From Marinobacter flavimaris (GTDB lineage Bacteria > Pseudomonadota > Gammaproteobacteria > Pseudomonadales > Oleiphilaceae), in assembly GCF_002933295.1 (NCBI RefSeq), contig NZ_PSSW01000001.1:1-64000 (forward strand): a stretch of 64,000 bases of DNA. Reading direction: 5' to 3'. This document shows, piece by piece, positions 52,844 through 61,254 of this stretch. Each line of letters opens with the position of its first letter. Positions within the stretch are counted from its first letter, which is position 1. The position numbers and the translations under genes were made by a program. A model generated the notes under the pieces. The model had not been told where the DNA came from and searched no databases. It saw only the letters and a list, made by a program, of their open reading frames with translations.

Positions 52844-53734
52844 ATGACGGATGCGACCAAAGGGGTCTGGTATGGCCTGAGTGCCTACACGATCTGGGGC
52901 TGTTTTCCTCTGTTCTTTGCCCTGTTTGAGGGTGTGCCGGCCTTTGAAATCTTGATTCACCGGATCATCTGGTCCTGTGTTTTTCTCGCTGTGGTCATAA
53001 GTGGCCTCCGTCGCTGGCCTGCTGTGAGAGCGGCATTGGCGAATCCGAAGCAGCTCTGGCGCGTTCTTGCCTGTGCGCTGCTCATTGCCGCCAACTGGGG
53101 CATCTACATTTATTCCGTGGAAACCCGCCATGTTCTCCAGGCCAGCCTGGGCTATTTCCTGACGCCACTGGTGAATGTCGCCCTGGGCATGCTCGTGCTT
53201 CGCGAACGCATGGGGCCGTGGCAGATGGCTGCGGTGATGCTCGCAGGCGTTGGTATTCTGATCCAGCTTGCGATGCTTGGTGAACTGCCGTGGATTTCAC
53301 TCGCCCTTGCCATGAGTTTCGGTACTTATGGCCTCGTTCGAAAACAGGTGGTGCTCGATGGGCTTTCCGGCCTGTTCGTTGAAACCATGCTGCTGTTGCC
53401 GGTCGGCCTGCTGACCTTTGGATGGCTGGCGAGCGAGGGAATGTCGCACTTCGCCGACAGTGCCTACATTGGCAGCCTGCTGATGGCCAGCGGCATTGTG
53501 ACAGCCATTCCGCTGCTACTTTTTGCCGGTGCCGCCCGGCGCCTGCGGTTGGCGACCGTCGGCTTCCTGATGTACATCAATCCCACCCTGCAGTTCTTTA
53601 TTGCCCTGCTCGTGTTCGGCGAGCCTTTGAGTGATGCCCAACTGACGAGCTTTCTGGTGATCTGGATTGCACTGGGCCTGTACAGCTGGTCTTCCTGGCA
53701 CTACCGGCCGCGGGTGCCGGTGGGCCAGGATTGA
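52844..53734 (+). CDS. rarD: RarD-type EamA transporter
   Basis: A 296-residue ten-helix DMT permease. GLSAYTIWGCFPLFFALFEGV, then EILIHRIIWSCVFLA and NWGIYIYSVETRHVLQASLGYF are the RarD landmark segments. RarD proteins are annotated from chloramphenicol sensitivity but the natural substrate is not known. It follows the first EamA gene by 26 bp, so the two may be co-transcribed. Confidence 0.9.
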   Translation: MTDATKGVWYGLSAYTIWGCFPLFFALFEGVPAFEILIHRIIWSCVFLAVVISGLRRWPAVRAALANPKQLWRVLACALLIAANWGIYIYSVETRHVLQASLGYFLTPLVNVALGMLVLRERMGPWQMAAVMLAGVGILIQLAMLGELPWISLALAMSFGTYGLVRKQVVLDGLSGLFVETMLLLPVGLLTFGWLASEGMSHFADSAYIGSLLMASGIVTAIPLLLFAGAARRLRLATVGFLMYINPTLQFFIALLVFGEPLSDAQLTSFLVIWIALGLYSWSSWHYRPRVPVGQD

Positions 53735-53760
53735 GTTTGCCACGCTCGGGACTACACCGC

Positions 53761-54651
53761 TCAGGAGAGTGTCGCGAGCAGATCATTGATGGCCCGGGCG
53801 AAGGGCACGGGTGAATCTTCCTGAAGAAAATGACCGCCCTTGAGGGTTACGTGGGGCTGGTCTTTTGCACCTGGAATCCGCTTCTGCATATAGGCGTCGC
53901 CGCCCCGGGTGATCGGATCGCCATTGCTGAAGGTGGTCAGAAACGGCTTTTCCCAACGTTCGAGCACTTTCCAGGCGTTCCGGTTAGCCTCACTGGCGGG
54001 ATCGTCCGGGTGCATCGGCACCAGTCTGGGGAAGGCCCGGGCGCCGGCTTTGTACTTTTTGCCAGGGAAGGGCGCGTCGTAGGCCCGCATTTCATCGGGG
54101 CCCAGCTTGCGGAAAGAGCCGGTGTTGATGATCCGTGCAATGGGAAACCAGGGACTGTGCAGGGCAAAATTCTTCCAGATCTTGAAGGCCGGCGGGGCTG
54201 TCTGATCGCCGGTAGGTAACATGCCGTTGCCCACCACAATGGCCCGGAACCGCTCGGGATTCTCTGCCGCCAGCCGCAGCCCAAGCAATGAGCCCCAATC
54301 CTGGCATACCAGAGTGATGTTGGTGAGTCCGAGCTGATCGAGGAACGATTGCATCCAGTCCATGTGCTGCTGGTAGGAATAGTCGTCAAGGGACGTGGGT
54401 TTGTCGGACTTGCCGAAACCGATCAGGTCCGGGGCGATAACCCGGTGGCCGGCCGCCGCGCAGATCGGAATCATATGCCGGTAGAGGTAGGACCAGGAAG
54501 GTTCGCCATGCATCATCAGAACGGGACTTTCGTTGGCCGGCCCTTCGTCCAAGTAGTGCATACGCAGCCCGTCTACCTCCACGTAGTGGGGCTCAAACGG
54601 GTAATCCAGGAGTCGTTCAAAGCGTTTTTCCGGGGTTCTGACAAAATCCAT
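53761..54651 (-). CDS. Haloalkane dehalogenase (HLD-I type)
   Basis: A 296-residue alpha/beta hydrolase that replaces a halogen on an alkane with hydroxyl. Nucleophile D118 in CQDWGS with adjacent W119, the second likely halide-binding W159 in the cap (FKIWKNF), acid D245 in NGDPIT and H274 in GGHFLQ agree with the DhlA/DhmA subgroup; HGEPSWSYLYR (48-58) is the oxyanion motif. The ATG at 54651 has AAGG nine bases upstream and matches the usual MDF..RTP start, so 54732 and 54672 are rejected. It is divergent from the lipid kinase gene. Confidence 0.9.
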   Translation of the reverse strand: MDFVRTPEKRFERLLDYPFEPHYVEVDGLRMHYLDEGPANESPVLMMHGEPSWSYLYRHMIPICAAAGHRVIAPDLIGFGKSDKPTSLDDYSYQQHMDWMQSFLDQLGLTNITLVCQDWGSLLGLRLAAENPERFRAIVVGNGMLPTGDQTAPPAFKIWKNFALHSPWFPIARIINTGSFRKLGPDEMRAYDAPFPGKKYKAGARAFPRLVPMHPDDPASEANRNAWKVLERWEKPFLTTFSNGDPITRGGDAYMQKRIPGAKDQPHVTLKGGHFLQEDSPVPFARAINDLLATLS

Positions 54652-54730
54652 CGAGCTTGCCTTGTTGTTCATTATTGTGAGGGAATGGTCTAAAGGATTG
54701 TGATGGAGCAGGGGAGTAGAGACAAGCGCC

Positions 54731-55639
54731 ATGGCTTATTGGCTGATATGCAATTCCGGTGCTGGCGATGGTGAGCGAGGCCGGGACTTCTGGCTGGAGC
54801 ACCTGGCAACTGCCGGTATCCACGATCCTCTATGCCGTGACTTTGAGGAATCCGACTGGAGCACCAGGCTCGACGACCGGGACACGCTTATAGTCGCGGG
54901 CGGAGACGGTTCGGTAAGCCGGGCCGCCGCCGTTTGCCGGGAGAAGGGGGCCACCCTTGCTGTCCTGCCGTCTGGTACAGCCAACGACTTTGCCCGGAAT
55001 CTGGGGCTTCCCCACCAGCCGGGAGCGCTGTGTAAGTTGATTGCCAGCGGCCGAACGCAAATGGTGGATGTCGCGGATTATGGTGACGGTATGTTTTTGA
55101 ACGTTGCCCATGTCGGCATGGGAACCCTCCCTGCACGAGAATCCCGCAGTACCGAAAAAAAGCTCTTCGGGCGTTTCAGCTATGTGGTCGAATTATTACG
55201 CCGGCTGAATGCGAAGCGAGGCTTCAGGGCAACCATCCGTTGCGATCGGGGCGTCGTGAAGGGCCGGTGGCTTTCCATCGCGGTGGCCAATGGCGCTTTT
55301 TTTGGCGGTGGCAACGAGATTCCCGAGGCATCCGTCAGCGATGGCCAGCTGGCTATTGTCGCGGTCCGGCCACGCCCCATTCTTCAGCTTTTGTTCACGT
55401 TTCTGATGGTTCGCCTGAACCGGCAAACTCCTCGGCGCACCAGTACGCTGGTCCATATCAGGAGCCAACGCTGCCTGGTACACACCGGCAAACCTAAGAC
55501 CGTTACGGCCGACGGGGATGTGGTCTCCAGAACGCCTCTCAACGTAGTCTGCAAGAGCGGCTGCCTGCGCGTGATTGGTGACAGGATTGTCAGCACTGCC
55601 GACGGTGACGCAGGAGACGTTATCTCTGGTGGCACCTGA
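54731..55639 (+). CDS. YegS/DAGK-type lipid kinase
   Basis: A 302-residue diacylglycerol-kinase-catalytic-domain protein. LIVAGGDGSVSRAA holds the GGDGT-type nucleotide motif (S for T), followed by LPSGTANDFARNLGLP, and VAHVGMGTLPAR and GGGNEIPEASVSDGQLAI later. It phosphorylates a membrane lipid at the cytoplasmic face. Substrate (diacylglycerol or phosphatidylglycerol) unknown. Confidence 0.87.
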   Translation: MAYWLICNSGAGDGERGRDFWLEHLATAGIHDPLCRDFEESDWSTRLDDRDTLIVAGGDGSVSRAAAVCREKGATLAVLPSGTANDFARNLGLPHQPGALCKLIASGRTQMVDVADYGDGMFLNVAHVGMGTLPARESRSTEKKLFGRFSYVVELLRRLNAKRGFRATIRCDRGVVKGRWLSIAVANGAFFGGGNEIPEASVSDGQLAIVAVRPRPILQLLFTFLMVRLNRQTPRRTSTLVHIRSQRCLVHTGKPKTVTADGDVVSRTPLNVVCKSGCLRVIGDRIVSTADGDAGDVISGGT

Positions 55640-55850
55640 GCTCCACAGAAAGATGGCAGGTTTTCCAGATACGTTTTGTCACTGACTTTTTCCGCAGGAA
55701 GCGCAATCATGGGTTTTGCTGGCATAATCAACCAGAAAGGCTGACATTAAATGCCAGTATGTCGCTTTTGCAATCATGTCCCTGGTTTATGGCCACTCAA
55801 TGCGGCCGCCTGGCTTCCGTTCCAGCTGAATCGTCGAAAAGGACTAGAGA
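55640..55850. other. Gene-free gap
   Basis: A 211-bp intergenic stretch upstream of the binding-protein gene. AAAAGGACTAGAGA just before the ATG contains the ribosome site (AAGGA). I see no other element. Confidence 0.5.
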
Positions 55851-56633
55851 ATGCCCACAGAAACTGCACCGGTCTCCTCGAAGTTAATCACAGGCATTAA
55901 AACCGGCCTCATCGCGTTGACCCTGTCGGCCATTGGCCTCCCGGTCCTTGCGGCCGAGCGCCTGTATATCTTTACGGAAAACTACCCTCCCTATAATGCC
56001 TCTGAAACCGGAAAAGGGTTCGCCCACAATGAAGACGACATAACCGGCATCTGTGCGGATATGGTCAAGGCGATGCTGTCCCGGGTCGACTATGACTACG
56101 TGATGAAAATGCGGGACTGGAGTTACGCCTACAACTGGGTACAGGATCGCGAAAATCATGGTCTGTTCTGCACCGCGCGCACCGACGAGCGGGAAGATCA
56201 GTTTCAATGGGTAGGTCCTCTGGCATCAATCAAGTGGACGTTGTTCGCCGCGCCAGACTCCGATATCACTCTGGACTCCCTGGAAGAAGCCAAAGACCTG
56301 AGAATCGCCGGGTACAAGGGCGATGTGATGTCCGAGTACCTGGTTGATCAGGGATTCAACGTGGTGATGGGGGTTTCAGGTGATGTGAACACTCGTCGCC
56401 TTACCCTCGGCCAGGCCGACCTGTGGGTTACCGACGGCCTGGTGGGCCCCCTGATGGCAGAGGAAGAGCACGGTATCACCGGGCTGCAGCCGGTGCTGGT
56501 ATTCCGGGAGACGCCCATGTATCTGGCATTCAGCAACAATACCGATCCGGCTGTGATCGAGGATCTCCAGCAGGCTCTGGACGAGGCTCGTGAGGCTGGA
56601 GAGATCGAAAGAATCGCTGCCAGCTACGAATAA
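55851..56633 (+). CDS. Periplasmic substrate-binding protein, amino-acid ABC (SBP_bac_3) type
   Basis: A 260-residue exported protein: hydrophobic signal region (about 17-34, LIALTLSAIGLPVLAA), then RLYIFTENYPPYN, the start of a type II binding fold, and CADMVKAMLSRVDYDY. It has no neighbouring permease or ATPase, so it may be an orphan binding protein or signalling receptor component. Ligand unknown. Confidence 0.82.
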   Translation: MPTETAPVSSKLITGIKTGLIALTLSAIGLPVLAAERLYIFTENYPPYNASETGKGFAHNEDDITGICADMVKAMLSRVDYDYVMKMRDWSYAYNWVQDRENHGLFCTARTDEREDQFQWVGPLASIKWTLFAAPDSDITLDSLEEAKDLRIAGYKGDVMSEYLVDQGFNVVMGVSGDVNTRRLTLGQADLWVTDGLVGPLMAEEEHGITGLQPVLVFRETPMYLAFSNNTDPAVIEDLQQALDEAREAGEIERIAASYE

Positions 56634-56656
56634 GCAATCAGGGATGGGCGGAATTT

Positions 56657-57169
56657 TCAGAACCAGAGCCCGATCTGCGGATCGGGCTCTTTGCGTTCGA
56701 TCAGCAACCCGTTCTTCTCAAGCATGCAAATGAGCTTTTCGGTATCCTCGATGTTCAGGAAGCCGCCAATTGATACTTCGGTATCCCGATGGGTCAGAGA
56801 GAGCTTAGCCGGTGTGAACGGGTGCGGCGGTGAGGCAACCCTGAGCCGCGCATAACGGGTGGGAAGGGTCCACTCGGCCTGCTTGCGCTTTCTGCCTTTC
56901 TCCAGATGAATGTCCTCATCGTCGATGGACAGCACCTCCTGCCGCTGGCACTCCCGCGAGGTCAGGTAGATGCCGCAAGCGAGCGCAATCAGCTCCAGCC
57001 CGGCAAACGGAATAATCACCCAGGCGCCCATAAGCGTAAAGCCCGTTGCGATAAGGGCTGAAAGCACGAACAGGGCGGCCCAGATCCGGACATTGCCATG
57101 CCAGCTGAGGGAACGGTTGGGTGTCAGGACCAGCCGGAAACCATCCGGATGTGGCAAGCGTTCCACCAT
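56657..57169 (-). CDS. DUF2244 membrane protein
   Basis: A 170-residue protein with two adjacent membrane segments (about 28-48 and 50-68), LTPNRSLSWHGNVRIWAAL at the N-terminus, and an LSIDDEDIHLEKGR plus PLTRYARL-like soluble domain, the DUF2244 pattern. In marine bacteria it is often near cytochrome c oxidase genes; none is here. The last residues PDPQIGLWF are encoded inside the terminator hairpin. Confidence 0.8.
   Translation of the reverse strand: MVERLPHPDGFRLVLTPNRSLSWHGNVRIWAALFVLSALIATGFTLMGAWVIIPFAGLELIALACGIYLTSRECQRQEVLSIDDEDIHLEKGRKRKQAEWTLPTRYARLRVASPPHPFTPAKLSLTHRDTEVSIGGFLNIEDTEKLICMLEKNGLLIERKEPDPQIGLWF
56665..56690. terminator. Bidirectional terminator overlapping a coding end
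   Basis: AGAGCCCGATC (56665-56675) and GATCGGGCTCT (56680-56690) form an 11-bp perfect stem with a TGCG loop between two convergent genes. The left gene ends at 56633; the right gene's stop is at 56657, so the stem lies within the last codons of the DUF2244 gene. Confidence 0.75.
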
Positions 57170-57238
57170 GGAATCTGCCTCAGTTTTAACGCGCCGCTAG
57201 ACTTGATGATAGTCAATTATACGGTGAGTGCGACTTGA

Positions 57239-58030
57239 TCAGATCTGACAGTCGGCTGGAGGAACCGTTTCAAAAACCGAGCGGGCAGTCTCCAGCTGAT
57301 TTTGCAGGGAGGCAATGCGGGTGTCGTGATTCGGATGGGTGGACAGAAATTCCAGCGGTTGTGCGCCCGAAGCCTGCGCCATGTTCTGCCAAAGCCTGAC
57401 ACTCTGGCCCGGTTCAAAACCGGCCCGGGCCATGATTTCCAGGCCCATCAAATCGGCCTCTTCCTCATGGGCACGACTGAACGGCAGCGTAATACCCAGT
57501 TGGGCGCCAATGCCCAGAGCCTGCTGTATCTGGTTCTCCGCAATTTCACTTTCGGTGAACAGGCCCACCAGCAGCATTCCTGCTTGCAGGCCCAGTTCCT
57601 GGGTCAGGCGTTCATTGCCGTGGTCGGCAAGAACATGGGCTATTTCGTGACCAATGACCGTGGCCAGCTGGGCCTGGTTTTCGGCCAGTTCAAGTAGCCC
57701 TGAATGCACGCCGATCTTGCCTCCGGGGAGGGCAAAAGCGTTGGGTGTGGCATTTTCAAAGACGGCAATCTCCCAGGACTGGGGCATTGGAGCGTCCGGA
57801 TATCGGGTGTGGGCGGCGCTGACCAGAGCTTCCGTAATGCACTGTACTAAGCGGTTGATGTCAGGCCTTGTGATTACGGCATTCTGCTGCTTCATCTGCT
57901 CAAAACTGTCCTGGCCCATGTCCGCCAGAACAGCGTCGGGAACCAGGGCCAGGCGGTTCCTGCCGGTAGGGGATTCCTGGCAGCCGGTAAGGAAGATGAC
58001 AGTCACGAGGATAAGCAAAAGCGATTTCAA
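57239..58030 (-). CDS. M48-family zinc metalloprotease lipoprotein
   Basis: A 263-residue envelope lipoprotein. The lipobox LTGC puts the lipidated Cys at 17. The zinc site is HEIAH (128-132) with a third ligand in AHEEEADLMG. Related LoiP/YcaL proteins act in outer-membrane protein quality control. Length and layout agree with that group. Confidence 0.9.
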   Translation of the reverse strand: MKSLLLILVTVIFLTGCQESPTGRNRLALVPDAVLADMGQDSFEQMKQQNAVITRPDINRLVQCITEALVSAAHTRYPDAPMPQSWEIAVFENATPNAFALPGGKIGVHSGLLELAENQAQLATVIGHEIAHVLADHGNERLTQELGLQAGMLLVGLFTESEIAENQIQQALGIGAQLGITLPFSRAHEEEADLMGLEIMARAGFEPGQSVRLWQNMAQASGAQPLEFLSTHPNHDTRIASLQNQLETARSVFETVPPADCQI

Positions 58031-58167
58031 GCAGGTCTCCGTTACCCGTAAAGTAAAACTCTGATTCTATCGTTAGTATCCGCGGTCGGGGAGACTTACG
58101 CCATCCTGTCAGCGTTTGTTGCGGGTCTTTGGTAGGATGGTAAGTCGGTTATGGGGGAAAGACGATT

Positions 58168-58839
58168 ATGAGGGTGATGTTGCTGGGCGCTACCGGCCTG
58201 ACTGGTGGCAAAGTGCTACAGGGTTTGCTGGGAAGGGAGGAAGTTTCGCAGGTGGTGGCGCTGGTGAGACACAAGCTGCCGACGCTGCATGACAAACTGG
58301 CACAGCATGAAGTCGATTTCGATCGCTTGGAGGATCACGCCGAACTGTTCGACGTAGATGTGATTATCTGCTGCCTGGGCACCACCATCAAAAAAGCGGG
58401 CTCACAGGATCAGTTCCGGAAGGTGGATCTGGGCTACCCGATGAAAGCGGGTGAGCTGGGCCGCTCCCGTGGAGTGCGAGCGTTCATCCTGATGTCTGCG
58501 ATTGGAGCCTCGTCGTCGTCGACTATTTTCTATAACCGGGTAAAGGGCGAGCTTGAAGACGCCCTGAGAGATCTCGACTATCCCTACCTGTCCATCTATC
58601 ACCCGAGTCTGTTGTTGGGCGATCGCAAAGAACAGCGCACCGCCGAGGCCCTTGGCATAAAAGCGATGCCGCTGGTGAACCGTCTGCTGATCGGTCCCCT
58701 GGATAAGTACCGCGGCATTGAGGCGCAAACAGTGGCCAGTGCCATGGTCAATGAGGCCTGCCATCTGGCGGCAGAACCCGCCGCCGAGCAGGTGGTCCAG
58801 ACGCGCGAGTACGATGAGATCGTCCAGCTGGCGGGCTGA
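58168..58839 (+). CDS. NAD(P)-binding Rossmann protein, HTATIP2/YwnB-like
   Basis: A 223-residue short atypical dehydrogenase: MRVMLLGATGLTGGKVLQGLL is the NAD(P) motif, with DVIICCLGTTIKKAG and FILMSAIGASSSSTIFYNRVKGELE, then YHPSLLLGDRKEQRTAE. It is like the HTATIP2/YwnB group, probably an NADPH-dependent redox or sensor protein. Substrate unknown. Confidence 0.85.
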   Translation: MRVMLLGATGLTGGKVLQGLLGREEVSQVVALVRHKLPTLHDKLAQHEVDFDRLEDHAELFDVDVIICCLGTTIKKAGSQDQFRKVDLGYPMKAGELGRSRGVRAFILMSAIGASSSSTIFYNRVKGELEDALRDLDYPYLSIYHPSLLLGDRKEQRTAEALGIKAMPLVNRLLIGPLDKYRGIEAQTVASAMVNEACHLAAEPAAEQVVQTREYDEIVQLAG

Positions 58840-58844
58840 GCCGG

Positions 58845-59465
58845 TTATTTCCCGTTCAGAATCCCGACAACCAGACGGCCAGCCAGGCCAAGCAGAATGG
58901 CCCCGAAGATACGCTCGAACCACACGGCTTTCTGTCTGAGCAGGGTCAGCCATTTCGGGTTGGAGAACAGCCAGGCAACGATCAGGTACCAGCTGGTATC
59001 AATGACAAGGGCGGTTGCGGCATAGCCGAACTTGGCCATCAGGCTGGTGTCGGTGCCCACCACCTGACTGAACAGGGCCAGGAAGAATACCGCGATTTTC
59101 GGGTTGAAGAAGGCAATCAGAAAACCGTCACGGGCCGCACTTTTGGTGGTGGGCGGCTCGGGCAGTTCGTCATCCGCCTGCCGCTTTGCCATCAGTCCTT
59201 TCACGCCCAGCCAGGCCAGGTACAGGGCGCCGCCCCATTGCAGAATTGAAAACGCCGTTGGCGAGGCGGTGATGATGGCGGCGAGCCCGAGGATGCTCAG
59301 AAAGGCATAGATGCCGACACCGATGCCATGGCTAAGGGCGGTGATGATGCCGTTGCGCCGACCACCGGTGAGCGTCTGCTTGAGCACCAGTGCCAGCGAG
59401 GGTCCCGGGGACATAGCGCCCAGAATGCAGATGGTGACCACGGTCAGCCAGGTTGCAAGCGTCAT
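58845..59465 (-). CDS. LysE-family amino-acid exporter
   Basis: A 206-residue permease with six membrane segments: SPGPSLALVLKQTLTGGRRNGI is the LysE/RhtB N-terminal landmark, and FFNPKIAVFFLALFSQVV the second. It exports an amino acid or related compound. It ends six bases beyond the end of the convergent Rossmann-protein gene. Confidence 0.9.
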   Translation of the reverse strand: MTLATWLTVVTICILGAMSPGPSLALVLKQTLTGGRRNGIITALSHGIGVGIYAFLSILGLAAIITASPTAFSILQWGGALYLAWLGVKGLMAKRQADDELPEPPTTKSAARDGFLIAFFNPKIAVFFLALFSQVVGTDTSLMAKFGYAATALVIDTSWYLIVAWLFSNPKWLTLLRQKAVWFERIFGAILLGLAGRLVVGILNGK

Positions 59466-59490
59466 GGTGGGTCAGTCCTTTGCAATTGAA

Positions 59491-59516
59491 ACAGGCTGCC
59501 GAGTCTAGCAGCCTGT
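59491..59516 (-). terminator. Hairpin after the GMC oxidoreductase gene
   Basis: ACAGGCTGC (59491-59499) pairs with GCAGCCTGT (59508-59516) around an eight-base loop, in the 90-bp gap between the GMC gene stop and the LysE start on the minus strand. There is no good T-run, so termination is only likely. Confidence 0.45.
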
Positions 59517-59555
59517 CCGCCGGTAAAAACCTGGAAACTGCAATCAGTTCAATGC

Positions 59556-61226
59556 TCAATCACCCGCCAGAATCCACCTTGCGGCCTTCTCGGCAATCAT
59601 CAGGGTTGGCGAATTGGTGTTGCCGCTGGTGATGGTAGGCATTATCCCGGCATCCACCACGCGCAATCCCGCCACACCCCGGACCCTCAGGTGTGGGTCC
59701 ACCACTGCCTGTTCATCATCGGCTCGCCCCATACGGGTAGTGCCCACCGGGTGAAAGATCGTGGTGCCGATGTCGCCCGCCAGCTTCGCCAGTTCGTCGT
59801 CGGTCTGGTACTCAAGTCCGGGTTTGAATTCCTCCGGCTGGTACTGCATGAAGGCCGGCTGTTCGGCAATACGGCGCGTCACCCGCAACGAGTCTGCCGC
59901 AACTTTCCGGTCTTCCGGCGTGCTTAGGTAATTGGGGGATATCGCCGGTGCCTGTTTTGGATCGTTGCTGCGGATACGCACCGTGCCCCGGCTGGTGGGG
60001 TTCAGATTGCAAACGCTGGCGGTGATGGCCGGGAAATTGTGAAGCGGCTGCCCGAAGGCGTCCAGGCTAAGGGGCTGCACATGGTATTCGATGTTGGCGT
60101 AATCGTATTCCTCGGAACTGCGGGTAAACAGACACAGCTGTGAGGGCGCCATACTCATCGGCCCCGAGCGTGTAAGCAGGTATTCCAGGCCGATTCTGGC
60201 CTTGCCGATCAGGGAGTTGGCCATGGTGTTCAGCGTTGTGGCCCCTTTTACCTTGTACACAGACCGGATCTGCAGGTGATCCTGGAGGTTCTCGCCAACG
60301 CCGGGCAGGTCGGCAACCACATCAATGCCGTGTTCCTTAAGGAGGTCGGCGGGACCAATGCCCGAGAGTTGGAGCAATTGCGGGGAGCCAATGGCGCCAG
60401 CGGACAGGATAACTTCCCGTTTTGCCCGGGCGATAACGTCATCTCCGCCAGACCGCTCGACCCGAGCGCCGACACAGCGAGGTCCGGAACCGGCGTTTTC
60501 TGTCTCGAGCCCTAATACATGGGTTGAGTGCCATAGGGTCAGGTTGGAACGCTTTTCCGCGTCCCGCAGGAACGCTTTGGACGTATTCCAGCGCCAGCCG
60601 GAGCGCTGGTTCACCTCAAAGTAATCCACGCCCTCGTTGTCGCCGCGGTTGAAATCCCGGGTCCGGGGTATGCCCGCCTCGACGCAGGCAGTGGCAAAGT
60701 CCTCCAGCACTTTCCACTTCAGGCGCTGATGCTCCACACGCCATTCCCCGCCGTGACCGTGGTACTTGCGGTGCTCCGGATCGGCATCGCCGCCCTCATC
60801 AAGGCGGTAGTGATCTTCATGGCGCATGAAATCGGGAAGACAGTTGTCCCAGTTCCAGGCGTCCTCGCCGGTAATTTCGGCCCACTGCTGGTAATCACGG
60901 GCCTGACCACGAATATAGAGCATCCCGTTGATGCTGGAGCAGCCACCCAGAGTCTTGCCGCGGGGGTAGATGAGGGATCGGCCGTTCAGGCCAGGATCGG
61001 GCTCGGTACGGAAACGCCAGTCTGTTCGCGGATTGTCGATGCAGTACAGGTAGCCCACCGGGATATGAATCCAGTGATAGTTATCCCGTCCGCCAGCCTC
61101 GATCAGTAGCACCCGATTCTCCGGGTTTGCGCTCAGCCGGTTGGCCAGCAGGCAGCCGGCAGTGCCGGCGCCGATAATGATGTAATCGAACTCCTGATGT
61201 CCCGTCGCATTGTTGTTGTCGGACAT
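59556..61226 (-). CDS. GMC-family FAD oxidoreductase (choline dehydrogenase-like)
   Basis: A 556-residue alcohol/choline dehydrogenase-type flavoprotein. IIIGAGTAGCLLANRL is the FAD motif, YPRGKTLGGCSSINGMLYIRG the GMC signature, and HPVGTTRMG contains the active-site His. The ATG at 61226 has GGAG upstream; the open frame to 61295 overlaps mmsA. It follows mmsA by 28 bp. Its pairing with a semialdehyde dehydrogenase suggests an alcohol-to-aldehyde step feeding MmsA, not glycine betaine synthesis, since no betB is present. Confidence 0.88.
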   Translation of the reverse strand: MSDNNNATGHQEFDYIIIGAGTAGCLLANRLSANPENRVLLIEAGGRDNYHWIHIPVGYLYCIDNPRTDWRFRTEPDPGLNGRSLIYPRGKTLGGCSSINGMLYIRGQARDYQQWAEITGEDAWNWDNCLPDFMRHEDHYRLDEGGDADPEHRKYHGHGGEWRVEHQRLKWKVLEDFATACVEAGIPRTRDFNRGDNEGVDYFEVNQRSGWRWNTSKAFLRDAEKRSNLTLWHSTHVLGLETENAGSGPRCVGARVERSGGDDVIARAKREVILSAGAIGSPQLLQLSGIGPADLLKEHGIDVVADLPGVGENLQDHLQIRSVYKVKGATTLNTMANSLIGKARIGLEYLLTRSGPMSMAPSQLCLFTRSSEEYDYANIEYHVQPLSLDAFGQPLHNFPAITASVCNLNPTSRGTVRIRSNDPKQAPAISPNYLSTPEDRKVAADSLRVTRRIAEQPAFMQYQPEEFKPGLEYQTDDELAKLAGDIGTTIFHPVGTTRMGRADDEQAVVDPHLRVRGVAGLRVVDAGIMPTITSGNTNSPTLMIAEKAARWILAGD

Positions 61227-61254
61227 GGCGTTTTCTCCGCTGCTGGTTCTGTAG

